This document shows positions 11,221 through 20,357 of a stretch of 64,000 nt of DNA, one piece after another. This stretch comes from Acidobacteriaceae bacterium (GTDB lineage: Bacteria; Acidobacteriota; Terriglobia; Terriglobales; Acidobacteriaceae), in contig JAPWKE010000003.1 of NCBI GenBank assembly GCA_028283655.1, forward strand, positions 3,286,001 to 3,350,000. The letters are read 5' to 3'. Every line of letters starts with the position of its first letter. Position 1 is the stretch's first letter. Made by a program: the position numbers and the translations under genes. The notes below the pieces were generated by a model, which worked only from the letters and a program-made list of their open reading frames with translations, was not told the DNA's origin and did no database searches.

Positions 11221-11429
11221 GGCAAAACTCCTCTAATTTGTTAGACGCTATTTTGCGCAAGGAGTCGCGGTGAGTAGCTCTTCCGTGTGCGTTTTCCGGC
11301 AAGCACATGAAGACAGGGGAGATTGAGGCGCACAAAGCGAAGAACAAGGCTCCGGAATTTCATTGCTATCAAGTCAACAGACAGATAGGCTTATCCGACC
11401 AATCATTTTTGTGTTTCTTTGAGGGCCTG

Positions 11430-12035
11430 ATGAGAGCTTTATCCCTTTTCTGCGCCTGCGCACTTTGCGCAGGTAGTGCTTTTGCGCAACAGACAGCTGC
11501 TGCGACAAACGCGCCTGCAGCGACTCCTGTTGCAGCCGTGGCTTCCCCTGCAACTCCTACTCCTGTCGCCGCTGTTCCTGTCTCCCTGGGACCGGATGCA
11601 AGTGGCAAATACCTGCTCCGCGAAGGTGAGGATGTGAACCTGGCGTTCATGGACGCACTTAGCTCAAAGACCTCGTCCGAGGGTGACGCGGTGAATCTTC
11701 GCCTGGTGGACGACCTGAAAGTAAACGGTGTCGTTGTCGCAAAGGCTGGCTCGCCTGCTGTAGGTGAAGTAACCAAAGCCGAGAAGAACGGCATGATGGG
11801 CAAGGCCGGACAACTGAACATCCGTCTGGACTATGTGAAAACAGACTCGGGCAAGATCCGCCTGCGCGGCACGAAGGGTAAGGAAGGCGCGAACGGCACA
11901 ACCGGTACCGTCGTTTTGACCGTGCTGTTTGGGCCGCTCGGTTTGATCCACCACGGGTCGAACGTGGAGATCAAAAAGGGACAGCCGATCCATGCGTTTG
12001 TCTCGGACGATATCGCTCTGCTGCCTGCCGCGTAA
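11430..12035 (+). CDS. Conserved secreted protein of unknown function
   Basis: 201 residues from the ATG at 11430 (MRALSLFCACALCAGSAFAQ, a clear signal peptide after a GAGGG site). An earlier in-frame codon at 11307 would place 41 unlikely residues before the signal. An Ala/Pro/Thr-rich linker leads to a beta-rich domain containing LMDALSSKTSSEGDAVNLRL, VVVAKAGSPAVGEVTKAEK and GQLNIRLDYV. This pattern is shared, in my recollection, by acidobacterial exported proteins without assigned function. Near the end, VVLTVLFGPLGLIHHGSNVEI looks like a buried or glycine-rich turn rather than a membrane helix. Probably periplasmic. Confidence 0.65.
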   Translation: MRALSLFCACALCAGSAFAQQTAAATNAPAATPVAAVASPATPTPVAAVPVSLGPDASGKYLLREGEDVNLAFMDALSSKTSSEGDAVNLRLVDDLKVNGVVVAKAGSPAVGEVTKAEKNGMMGKAGQLNIRLDYVKTDSGKIRLRGTKGKEGANGTTGTVVLTVLFGPLGLIHHGSNVEIKKGQPIHAFVSDDIALLPAA

Positions 12036-12050
12036 GAGCTTGCAAGCGTA

Positions 12051-12081
12051 AACAAGCCCTGCCAGATTGGCAGGGCTTGTT
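12051..12081 (+). terminator. Intrinsic terminator
   Basis: Perfect 14-bp stem, AACAAGCCCTGCCA with its complement, loop GAT, 15 bp after the stop of the secreted-protein gene and followed by TCGTTACATTT. Confidence 0.85.
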
Positions 12082-12513
12082 CGTTACATTTCTTGCATGC
12101 TTCGTAAGGGCCATAGCCGGCTCGTCAGTCATTCCGCCTATGGCAGTTTCCTATCTATCCGAAAAGCACGCATAAAGAGAGCACCCGAAGAGTAATAGCT
12201 TCCAGCAAACCTGCGGATTTCACCAGTCCGCGATGCAGAGTCTTCTCTTGCGAGGCCATGCCCTCTTGATCCCCCGCAGATCCATGCTGTCCGTCGAGAA
12301 GTTGGAGTTCTACGTCATAACGCTAAACCCAACAAGATCTATAGCTACCAGCTCCGGTTTGCAGCGCAGATGCGGAGCAGAAGTTTCACTGCCCCACAGA
12401 GACGAAACAGGTATCCTTGACCCTACGAACTCTTACCGAAGCTTCGCTTCTCTTTCCTGCATGCCCGACATGCCCGAGATGGAAACGTTGCTTATCCTAC
12501 GCTGCGGTGGTTC
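12082..12513. other. Intergenic region without a recognisable gene
   Basis: About 430 bp before the glycosyltransferase cassette. One 94-codon ORF exists on the plus strand but its composition is not protein-like. No RNA gene, repeat or clear promoter was recognised. It presumably contains the promoter of the downstream cassette. Confidence 0.5.
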
Positions 12514-13479
12514 ATGAAGAGTCTTTGCGTCGTCACACCGGTCTTCAATGATTGGATTTCCTTTGCAATTCTGCTGAAGAATCTGGATAAACTTGCCAGC
12601 GAAACCGGGCTTTCGATCAAGGTGTGCGCGGTCGATGATGGCAGCAGTGAGCCTGTAGAGGTCCTGCTGGACCGGCTTCCCCGGTTCCAGTCCCTGAAAG
12701 CTGTCGATATCGTTCATCTCGGCGTGAATATTGGCCACCAACGCGCCATCGCAGTAGGGCTCTGCACGGTCGTGGAGCAAAACGCATGTGAAGCCGTTGT
12801 AGTGATGGATGCCGACGGCGAAGACATGCCAGAGGCTATTCCCCGGTTGCTGAATGCGGCTAAAGACTCTGAGAGTTTCTGCGTAGTGGCGCAGCGACGA
12901 CGGCGCACAGAGGCGCTCGTCTTCCGCACCTCATACATCCTCTACAAGATGCTGTTTCTCGTTGTGACGGGAAGAAAGATTAGCTTCGGAAATTTTTCGG
13001 TGATGTCGATCAGTCAGGCACGCCGTCTCACGCTCGTTTCGGAACTCTGGAACCATCTACCTTCCGCGATCCTGCGCTCGCGCATCCCCATCACGCAGGT
13101 TCCTGTAGACCGGGGCTATCGCTATGATGGCAAATCAAAGATGAACTTTGTCTCACTGATCGTGCATGGACTAAGCGGTATCTCCGTCTATGCTGATGCG
13201 ATCTTTGTTCGCTTGCTGCTGTTGTCGGTGATCTTCGCCGGTGGCACTGTGCTTGCCATCTTTGCAGTAACAGCACTTCGTTTCTTTATGCCGCAACATG
13301 CCACACCAGGCTGGGCAACAGAAGTGAGCTTTGGCATGATCATTCTGCTCTCCCAGATCGGTCTCACCGCACTGTCGTCCATCCTGATGCTGCTCAATAG
13401 TCGCGTGCAGCGGCAGGTATTGCCGCGCCTGGACTACAAACCTTACGTTTTGAGCATTCGAAACCTCTTCACGAACTAA
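12514..13479 (+). CDS. Family 2 glycosyltransferase, polyprenyl-phosphate type
   Basis: 321 residues. The GT-A domain begins LCVVTPVFNDW and has VDDGSSEP, the VVVMDADGEDMPEAI motif holding the DxD, and QRRRRTEA. The C-terminus has two membrane segments (around 230-255 and 275-295), as in DPM1/GtrB-type enzymes that transfer a sugar from a nucleotide donor to a polyprenyl-phosphate carrier at the inner membrane. Two polytopic GT-C-like genes follow at once, so the sugar-lipid made here may be their donor. Start ATG overlaps the end of a non-coding ORF only; the spacing to the next gene is about 40 bp. Confidence 0.85.
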   Translation: MKSLCVVTPVFNDWISFAILLKNLDKLASETGLSIKVCAVDDGSSEPVEVLLDRLPRFQSLKAVDIVHLGVNIGHQRAIAVGLCTVVEQNACEAVVVMDADGEDMPEAIPRLLNAAKDSESFCVVAQRRRRTEALVFRTSYILYKMLFLVVTGRKISFGNFSVMSISQARRLTLVSELWNHLPSAILRSRIPITQVPVDRGYRYDGKSKMNFVSLIVHGLSGISVYADAIFVRLLLLSVIFAGGTVLAIFAVTALRFFMPQHATPGWATEVSFGMIILLSQIGLTALSSILMLLNSRVQRQVLPRLDYKPYVLSIRNLFTN

Positions 13480-13518
13480 CACTCTCCACACCCGTTGAGA
13501 ATTAGGAGGGATTCCCTT

Positions 13519-15270
13519 TTGAAGCACCGTGCGCAACAACTCTTGCCCTTGCTGCTATGCGTAGCATTTCTGCCGCTCTGCGCCCTCTTCCTCCATCCGT
13601 GGGTCGAAATAGGCATCGTCGACGATTTCTCTTATGTGCGCACCGCGCAGGTGCTGGCGAACACAGGGCATATCGTCTACAACGGCTGGGCTACCGCGAT
13701 GCTCGGCTGGCAACTCTACGTTGGCGCGTTGATGATCAAGCTCTTCGGCTTTTCTTTCGCCGCTGCACGCGTGGGAACGCTGCTGATGTCGATGGTGACG
13801 GCGGCACTTATGCACCGCCTACTGGTACGTCTCCGTATCACTCCCTGGAACGCTGCAGCGATCACGCTCGCCTTCCTCGCCTCAGCCACATGGCTGGCCG
13901 TGACCTTCAGCTTCATGAGCGATGTCTATGGAATGGTCGCGATGCTGCCTTGCATTTACGGCTGCGTTCGCGCGCTTCAGACCACGGAAGAATCGCATGC
14001 AGCCTATTGGCTCTGCTTTGCCGCAGTGTTCAACACCGTCATGGGTACAGCAAGACAGATTTCCTGGCTAGGCGTACTCGTGATGGTGCCGTGCACGCTT
14101 TGGCTGCTGCGTCGAAATCGTAAAGCGATGCTCGCCGGGGTTCCCTGCACACTTCTCTGCATCGCCGGAGTATTCGCTTGCCTGCACTGGTTTAACCGTC
14201 AGCCCTACGCCATCGTTGAGCACCTCCTTCCGCCGCAACGGCCTGGCATCAAGCTGCTTGTGATGCGCCTGATCCAGTTCGGCGTACAAGCAGGTTTTGA
14301 GCTTTTGCTGCTGAGCCTGCCACTGTTGATCGCGCTGCTTCCGCTTGCCTTCCGCAACCGACGTGCCATGAAAGCCGCGGCACTCTGGCTGCTGTTTGTT
14401 ATCGTTCGTCTGGCATATCTCCATCACGTGCACAAACTTTTCGTCTGGGAGATCCCTTACGGGTACAACAACTTCTGGAACGAAGGATTTGAATATACGC
14501 GTGCCTATCTCGGCCACGCCCCATTGATGATCACGCCGCTAATGCGACACAGCTTCCTGGGGCTGCTGATCGCTGCGGAGTTGGGGCTGATCGCTCTATT
14601 CTTTCTCCCGACACATACGCCTGTGCCGCAACACACAACATCAGACAGTTCGCGCAAACTCAGCAACTTTGAGCTCCTGGTTTTGTTCGGACCTTGCACC
14701 GTGGCCTATATCGCGCTGCTGATTCCCCGCTACATCCCTGTACCTCGAGTCCTCGATCGCTACATGCTCTTTCCCGAGTTCGTCCTGCTGTTCGTGGCCG
14801 TACGGCTCTATCAGGAGCGTGTGGCTGATCATCTACCCCGTACAGTCTGGCTCTCGATTGCGCTGCTAAGTATCTTTTACGTTATAGGCATGCGCGACGC
14901 CTTCTCGCTCTTCAATGCGGAGGCTGGACTGCTGCACCAGGTGGAAGCCAGCGGTGTTCCACGTCAGCAGATCGATGGTGGCATTCAGTTCAATGGATGG
15001 ACTCAGATCATGACTGCCGGCTCCCTGAACGATCCACGTATCGTGAAGCCGATTGGAACCTACACCCCAATCGAGCCGATAGAGAACAACTCCTGCATCA
15101 CCAATGGAAGCGACGAGACGCCGGTAGTCCACGGAAAATATGTCATCTCTTATGATCCGAACGCCTGCGGAGGAAGAGCTCCTGAATTCGCGCCGTATCG
15201 ATTCCATACCTTCTTCAAACCACAAGAGCGCTCGCTCTACATGGTGAAGGGGCCGGAATACTTGCATTAG
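13519..15270 (+). CDS. Polytopic GT-C-like membrane glycosyltransferase, paralogue 1
   Basis: 583 residues from the TTG at 13519, placed 9 bases after a strong AGGAGG. The protein has about ten or more hydrophobic helices. The first periplasmic loop carries VDDFSYVRTAQVLANTGHIVYNGW, with an Asp-Asp pair where GT-C enzymes (PMT/ArnT/GT39-like) keep their catalytic acid. A soluble C-terminal segment contains IDGGIQFNGWTQIMTAG and ends YMVKGPEYLH. It probably transfers a sugar from a polyprenyl carrier in the outer leaflet of the inner membrane; acceptor unknown. It closely resembles the next gene along the whole length, so the pair arose by tandem duplication. Genes are not overlapping but likely co-transcribed with the GT2. 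Confidence 0.75.
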   Translation: MKHRAQQLLPLLLCVAFLPLCALFLHPWVEIGIVDDFSYVRTAQVLANTGHIVYNGWATAMLGWQLYVGALMIKLFGFSFAAARVGTLLMSMVTAALMHRLLVRLRITPWNAAAITLAFLASATWLAVTFSFMSDVYGMVAMLPCIYGCVRALQTTEESHAAYWLCFAAVFNTVMGTARQISWLGVLVMVPCTLWLLRRNRKAMLAGVPCTLLCIAGVFACLHWFNRQPYAIVEHLLPPQRPGIKLLVMRLIQFGVQAGFELLLLSLPLLIALLPLAFRNRRAMKAAALWLLFVIVRLAYLHHVHKLFVWEIPYGYNNFWNEGFEYTRAYLGHAPLMITPLMRHSFLGLLIAAELGLIALFFLPTHTPVPQHTTSDSSRKLSNFELLVLFGPCTVAYIALLIPRYIPVPRVLDRYMLFPEFVLLFVAVRLYQERVADHLPRTVWLSIALLSIFYVIGMRDAFSLFNAEAGLLHQVEASGVPRQQIDGGIQFNGWTQIMTAGSLNDPRIVKPIGTYTPIEPIENNSCITNGSDETPVVHGKYVISYDPNACGGRAPEFAPYRFHTFFKPQERSLYMVKGPEYLH

Positions 15271-15359
15271 TCAGTTGCGCCTGAGAATGAGTTTGCTGAC
15301 AACCTAATCGCTGCTCCAGCGCAACACCCGAACAACTCACGCTTTCTCCAGGAGTGCTC

Positions 15360-17129
15360 GTGTCCCAACGTATTCGCTCGTTGCTACCCACACTGCTATG
15401 CATGCTGTTTCTGCCGTTCTGCGCCATCTTCATCCATCCTTGGGCAGAGATGGCGCAGGTTGATGACTTCTCCTACACGCGGTCAGCACAGCTCCTCGCG
15501 CATACGGGGCATATCGTCTACAACGGGTGGGCAACTGCAATGCTGGGCTGGCAGCTCTATCTGGGTGCGTTGATGATCAAGCTCTTCGGCTTCTCGATGA
15601 GCACGCTCAGAGTCGGTACGCTACTGGTTGCAATCCTCGTCGCGGCGCTGCTGCAACGCCTGCTCGTACGCATGGGCACGACGCCATGGAACGCTGCAGC
15701 CATCACGCTGACAATGATGCTCTCTTCCACCTGGTTAGGTGTGACCTTCAGCTTTATGAGCGATATCTACGGCATGTTGGTGCTCTTCGGTTGCTGCTAT
15801 GCCTGTGTGCGTGCGCTGCAGGCCTCCACTCCAGGACGCGCGGCCATGTGGGTATGCGCGGCAGCCCTTAGCAACGGAGTAGGTGGAACCGCACGCCAGA
15901 TCGCATGGCTTGGAGTCCTGGTGATGGTTCCCTGCACCTTGTGGCTACTGCGAAAGAATCGTCTCGCTGCGGTCACGGGCCTGCTCTGCACCATGATAGG
16001 CATCACCACGATGATCGGCTTTCTGCATTGGTTTAACCAGCAACCGTATGCGCTGGCAGAACACCTGCTGCCACCCCGAATTCCTGGGATAAAGTCGCTG
16101 GTGATCATCACCATCAAGTTCGTTGTCATGACCCTGCTTGAAACGCTACTGCTAGCTATGCCGGTGCTGATCGTACTAAGCCCCACAGCGTTTCGGAGTC
16201 GCAAAACCAGAAGAGTCGCAACCTCATGGATACTGCTTGCCCTGCTCTTTGTAGCAGGTGCCGCGTTGGTTCACAAAGAACGCGCGTGGGAGATTCCTTA
16301 TGGCTACTCCAACTTCACCTACTATGGTTTCGAGTACTACCAGACCTTCCTGGGAACACCTTCGCTCTTCCTGACACCTCTGCTGCGTCACACCTTCCTT
16401 GTGCTTTTGCTCGCTGCGCAGGTGGGCTTCATTGCAGTCCTCTTCACCTCTCGTGAGCCAAGTACCCCGCGTACAGATCGCCCGGTCACGGAACCAAGAA
16501 CAACACTGACAACCTACGAACTGGTCGTATTACTGGGCCCTTGCACGCTGGCTTACCTGCTTCTGCTGCTACCTCGCTTTTCCGTTGTTCTGCTGAACAT
16601 TGACCGCTACATTCTCATCCCACAATTCATCCTGCTGCTGGCTGCGGTACTGCTCTATCAGCGACATGTCAGCCTTCGCCTTCCTCGCACCGTCTGGCTT
16701 TCCATTGCGCTCTTTGCAGCGTTCTACGTTGCAGGCCTGCGCGATACGTTCACGCTCTATCAAGCTCAAGTTGATACGCTGCAGGAGGTCGAGCATACAG
16801 GCGTTCCCCGCGAAGCGATCGACGGCGGCTTCGCCTACAACGCGTGGACACAGATTATGACAGCGGGATATATGAATGACTCACGCCTGCTACACCCGGC
16901 AAACAAGTATCACTACGAGACGCCGGTGATAGATGATGCCTGCCGCACCTATGCAGGAGACCTTGTACCTGTCGTTCACGGCCGCTATGCGATCTCGATG
17001 AATCCGAACTCCTGCGGCGGCGCAACCTCCTTCGCCCCTCGACACTTCTCCATGCTTTTCGCACCGCATGACCGCGTGTTCTACATCGTGAAGGGGCCCG
17101 CGTGGACGAAGCAGACCCTGCTGCGGTAA
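15360..17129 (+). CDS. Polytopic GT-C-like membrane glycosyltransferase, paralogue 2
   Basis: 589 residues from the GTG at 15360, five bases after GGAG; another GTG at 15354 lies too close to that site. The layout is the same as the preceding gene: helix, VDDFSYTRSAQLLAHTGHIV loop with Asp-Asp, many helices, WEIPYGYSNF loop, and a C-terminal domain with IDGGFAYNAWTQIMTAG and FYIVKGPAW. The segments TGHIVYNGWATAMLGWQL and TPWNAAAITL are identical between the two proteins, while the middle has diverged. That suggests different acceptors or sugars. A hairpin about 150 bp downstream probably ends the cassette. Confidence 0.75.
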   Translation: MSQRIRSLLPTLLCMLFLPFCAIFIHPWAEMAQVDDFSYTRSAQLLAHTGHIVYNGWATAMLGWQLYLGALMIKLFGFSMSTLRVGTLLVAILVAALLQRLLVRMGTTPWNAAAITLTMMLSSTWLGVTFSFMSDIYGMLVLFGCCYACVRALQASTPGRAAMWVCAAALSNGVGGTARQIAWLGVLVMVPCTLWLLRKNRLAAVTGLLCTMIGITTMIGFLHWFNQQPYALAEHLLPPRIPGIKSLVIITIKFVVMTLLETLLLAMPVLIVLSPTAFRSRKTRRVATSWILLALLFVAGAALVHKERAWEIPYGYSNFTYYGFEYYQTFLGTPSLFLTPLLRHTFLVLLLAAQVGFIAVLFTSREPSTPRTDRPVTEPRTTLTTYELVVLLGPCTLAYLLLLLPRFSVVLLNIDRYILIPQFILLLAAVLLYQRHVSLRLPRTVWLSIALFAAFYVAGLRDTFTLYQAQVDTLQEVEHTGVPREAIDGGFAYNAWTQIMTAGYMNDSRLLHPANKYHYETPVIDDACRTYAGDLVPVVHGRYAISMNPNSCGGATSFAPRHFSMLFAPHDRVFYIVKGPAWTKQTLLR

Positions 17130-17278
17130 TGCTGAAGGCAAGGATTCCTCTACCAGTGACAGCCTCCGGCCGGGGGTAGCTCCAGCACCCCAAACCAGGA
17201 GAACCAGAGATCGAGACTGGGGTAATTTCTTGCGGCAAGAGGGGCAAGTAAGCAAACCTCCGCGAGAAGCATCAGTAC

Positions 17279-17316
17279 GCAAAAGGGTTCTGCCGATGTT
17301 GGCAGAAACCTTTTGC
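17279..17316 (+). terminator. Hairpin terminator after the glycosyltransferase cassette
   Basis: A 16-bp stem with one mismatch, GCAAAAGGGTTCTGCC against GGCAGAAACCTTTTGC, loop GATGTT. A second small stem (AAACCGAGG/CCTCGGTTT, 17387-17407) follows. The rest of 17130-17456 shows nothing else. Confidence 0.65.
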
Positions 17317-17456
17317 ATGGCTTGCTCAGCCGTAAAGCGGGTGTTTTTTGATTCAAACCGAGGGGACCTTCGGTAGGGTTTTGGCGAAACCGAGGGTTCC
17401 TCGGTTTCTGCGTGTTTTGCTTGCCCGGATGTGCCGCTGCGGACCCTTTGACGGGC

Positions 17457-17687
17457 TTACTTCTGGAGCGCGTGGCGGAGTTTGTCGACGTGCGTGCCGT
17501 GGACGCGAATCAACTCATGCAGCTTGTCACCCGAAACGCCGAGTTCGTGGGACCAGTAGGCGATATCGGAAGCGAGCTTGGGGTTGATCTCTTTGGGATC
17601 GTGCGGCCCCTTGTGCTGGTCTTCGTGGACGGCGTGCGGCTGGTGCGCCTTCGATTTCTGCTCGTGCTCGTGGTTGTCCTGGGACAT
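17457..17687 (-). CDS. DUF3606-like small protein
   Basis: 76 residues. The N-terminal half is His/Lys/Glu-rich (MSQDNHEHEQKSKAHQPHAV). The C-terminal half reads KLASDIAYWSHELGVSGDKL then HELIRVHGTHVDKLRHAL, matching the DUF3606 fold pattern (a short helical domain of about 45 residues). Function is unknown in the family. An AGAGGTG site precedes the ATG. It lies at the boundary of the AT-richer segment that contains the large ATPase. Confidence 0.7.
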   Translation of the reverse strand: MSQDNHEHEQKSKAHQPHAVHEDQHKGPHDPKEINPKLASDIAYWSHELGVSGDKLHELIRVHGTHVDKLRHALQK

Positions 17688-17783
17688 CGTTCACCTCTGG
17701 AGGCTTTGATGCAATCTCTCAACGATTATGTAAGTCGGGGAGACCGAGCGTGTTCGGTACACGGAATGTGTCCTATCACTTCA

Positions 17784-20210
17784 TCAGTCTTGAATCTCAA
17801 GATAGCAACGAAATGGTTTGTTAACTTCAAACCTCTCCTGCTGGCCAGACTTCTCGTAAAAGCGCTCACTTAGAACTTGATTCTTCCTCAACTCTCTCGA
17901 TTCTTCAGCAAATGCGAAGGAGTCTTCGGACACCTCTAGTCCAAGGAAAGATAGTCTAACGAGTTGTTCTATGACATCTCGATGCTTTTCGGGGGCTATG
18001 TGCGCCCTCGTCAAGTTGCGTTCTACTTCTGCGATGGAAACGACGGCTGGCGATCCAACAAACTCAAAAAGCACCTGCTCGAGCTGAGGAATCGTAGAAA
18101 CATTCTCGACAAGGATTGAATCCATCGCATACTGCGAGTATTCCTTCTCACCGTCGAGGACATCTTTCTCTTCGACACGATCTCGTTTTCGGTTTACCGC
18201 AAACGAGACTGCGGCCTTTACGAGGTAAATAATATCGCGCGGACGTTGGAGAATCCTCGTTGTTAAATATTCTCGAGTCGGAATGCCGCGAACCTCCGCA
18301 CAGAAATACTTACGCCATAACGCAGTTGGATTACTCTGAGGCCCATGGGAGGCGATATACCGTTCCTCAATGACGCGAATCAACATTTCAGGATCATCCC
18401 ATTTCATTCGCGTGTACGCCAGTTTATCTGGTTCAAGGGTCACATCTAGCACGCGGTCGAAAATGTCGGAACGAAGAAAAACGGCACTATTAAAGCTGAC
18501 AAATTGCTTATCTTTGTCAGACCTGTTTATCTGTTCACCGAGGCGAGAAGTCGCAATCAACAATCCCGAAATAAATTCAGCCAACTCGCCTAAATCAGCT
18601 TTTTTAGTCCAAGGCTTGTCCAAGTTATCAATCAGCATCAAGACGGTCCGCTTTTTTGCGAGGACCTTGTTTAAGCTATTACGAAGCTTCGCGATGGCAC
18701 CACTGTGAAGGGCTTCGGATATTCCTTTACGAAACGTCTCTTCTGAGCTGGAAGATATTACGGCCTCCATGCTATTCACAATTCTTTCTAGGCGAATCGT
18801 GAAGTCGCCCGAAAAAGATAGCTCTGACTCCATAATTGCTACGAATGCCGCGACGTCAGGATCGGCCATTTCCCACAAGGTTGTTTGGCTGACCTGCTTG
18901 TACGCGGCAGAGGCAATTTCTGTATAGAGCATAAATTTCCAAAGGCTTTCGATCACATATCCTTTGACATCATGTTCTTTGTAACGAGCAAACAACCTTA
19001 CAAGCCCCTCTATCTCATAACCAACGGGCTTCATTAAGCAAACAAGGTTTCTGCTGTCTGCTCCAATCACTGATTCTGCATGTATGAGGTTGGCGCTCTT
19101 CCCTGTACCCTTCCGGCCAACAAAGACGTTTTGCGTGCCGTTTAGGATGTCCAGGCTCACGGTTGTTTCGACGAAGTAGCTATTGAGAGAAGCCTTTTCG
19201 TTCTCGGCAATCCAGTCTCCGAGTTTGACGTGAAAATCCTTAAGCTGCGTAGCCAGCTTAAGAGCACTCGCATGCTTGTTGACGCTCTGTTTCTCAACAG
19301 CAGTTCGTATAGCGATCGGATCAAGCCATGCGCTGGAGAGTTCAGCAGCTTCACTTGGAGTTGTGTAGCTCTGCATCATATCTCTGTAGTCTAGTGGAGC
19401 CAACATTTCGGAATGCTCACTAAGCATGAGCAACTTCAAATCAAGACCTACAGCAAGACCACTGATTAGAGCATACCTAGCGTTATGGCGTCGAAAACCA
19501 TCTCGTGCGGGGCTTACGAAGTGTGTGATGCACCCCACACAATTCCAAAGGCTCTGCGCATACCAACTAAGCGGCTGGAGATTGCTATCTCTTGGATCGT
19601 TGAGAATTGTCGGAACACTTGAGTCCTCGATCGTCCGAGTGATATACACGCTAGCTTCTGTGTCATGCAAACTCTTCAAATAAAGAATTGAAGGGATTTC
19701 TGACTGCGGGCCGAGTATCGAAGCAATAGAGTTTTCATAGATTGTGTCCGTTAGGTTCTCATAAGGCTTGTCATTGAAAAACGCGTCAATGATGTTTGCC
19801 GAGTTTGTATAAGACGCATATCCAGTGGTGGTCAAGATCTTCAGCTGCTCAAATTCCTTTTTAGTGTCAATAAGGGAACCATCGCGTACGAGCCAAATTT
19901 TCTTGTTCCGAGCAATCGCATACCCGATTTCAAAAAGCACGTTCGGGTTGATGCCAGTTACATCCGCACATACGAAATCGCAGTCGTCGATTGCCTTCGT
20001 TATTTCACGGATGATGAAACGACCGTTAACGCAAAGGTCTTCCCATCCAACGATCAGAGCGTTGCCCGTCGCATTTATGCCTTCAATCGCGGCCCGGATC
20101 GTTGGGGGCAACATAGGTGGGGTCGATGGATATGCAAAAAAGCCGAACGGAGTTTTCCCGTTCGGCTCCTCAGCCCATTCTTGATCGGCAAGCTCTAGCT
20201 GATGGCTCAT
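17784..20210 (-). CDS. Large P-loop ATPase with NDT/TIR-like N-terminal domain; candidate defence protein
   Basis: 808 residues. Residues about 20-160 read like a nucleoside deoxyribosyltransferase/TIR-like fold: GFFAYPSTPP, ITKAIDDCDFVCADVTG, then NPNVLFEIGYAIA, the Asp and Glu positions expected of an N-glycosidase or NADase-like site. A second Rossmann-like stretch near 215-265 has HNARYALISGLAVGLDLKLL. The Walker A GRKGTGKS is at 365-372, Walker B VLMLIDNLDKPW near 523-533, and a helical C-terminus with RPRDIIYLVKAAVSFA follows. The P-loop context resembles the Sll1717-type P-loop ATPase family. Fusion of a nucleotide-cleaving or sensing domain to such an ATPase is typical of anti-phage sensors, but activity is inferred. 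The gene is much more AT-rich than its neighbours, which suggests transfer. Confidence 0.75.
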   Translation of the reverse strand: MSHQLELADQEWAEEPNGKTPFGFFAYPSTPPMLPPTIRAAIEGINATGNALIVGWEDLCVNGRFIIREITKAIDDCDFVCADVTGINPNVLFEIGYAIARNKKIWLVRDGSLIDTKKEFEQLKILTTTGYASYTNSANIIDAFFNDKPYENLTDTIYENSIASILGPQSEIPSILYLKSLHDTEASVYITRTIEDSSVPTILNDPRDSNLQPLSWYAQSLWNCVGCITHFVSPARDGFRRHNARYALISGLAVGLDLKLLMLSEHSEMLAPLDYRDMMQSYTTPSEAAELSSAWLDPIAIRTAVEKQSVNKHASALKLATQLKDFHVKLGDWIAENEKASLNSYFVETTVSLDILNGTQNVFVGRKGTGKSANLIHAESVIGADSRNLVCLMKPVGYEIEGLVRLFARYKEHDVKGYVIESLWKFMLYTEIASAAYKQVSQTTLWEMADPDVAAFVAIMESELSFSGDFTIRLERIVNSMEAVISSSSEETFRKGISEALHSGAIAKLRNSLNKVLAKKRTVLMLIDNLDKPWTKKADLGELAEFISGLLIATSRLGEQINRSDKDKQFVSFNSAVFLRSDIFDRVLDVTLEPDKLAYTRMKWDDPEMLIRVIEERYIASHGPQSNPTALWRKYFCAEVRGIPTREYLTTRILQRPRDIIYLVKAAVSFAVNRKRDRVEEKDVLDGEKEYSQYAMDSILVENVSTIPQLEQVLFEFVGSPAVVSIAEVERNLTRAHIAPEKHRDVIEQLVRLSFLGLEVSEDSFAFAEESRELRKNQVLSERFYEKSGQQERFEVNKPFRCYLEIQD

Positions 20211-20236
20211 CGCTGCTTTCTCTGCATATGGTGGTT

Positions 20237-20350
20237 ACTGGATGGGGAGTTCGCCTTCGGTGGTGCCGTTGGGGCCTTGGTAGGGGGGATGACCATGGCG
20301 GCGGCTACCTTGTCGGCGTCGATGGAGGTCGAGGAGCTTGAGGACCATCG
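20237..20350 (-). repeat. Diverged duplicate of the gyrA 3' end
   Basis: 114 bp that align end to end with 21055-21168, the last codons of gyrA, in the same orientation and with roughly 90 percent identity. There is one 1-bp deletion (six versus seven G after GGTA/GGTC) and one compensating 1-bp insertion. Even the stop-codon end (CAGTAA versus CAGTAG on the minus strand) is preserved. It is not part of any gene. The two copies bracket a PIN-domain gene pair, as seen when an element inserts at a gene end and restores it. Confidence 0.9.
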
Positions 20351-20357
20351 AGATTAC

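Noticed and set aside
12233-12517. 94-codon plus-strand ORF before the glycosyltransferase
   Set aside because: Composition (Arg/Ser/Leu-rich, no domain, no ribosome site) is not protein-like; the 4-bp overlap with the next ATG is coincidental.
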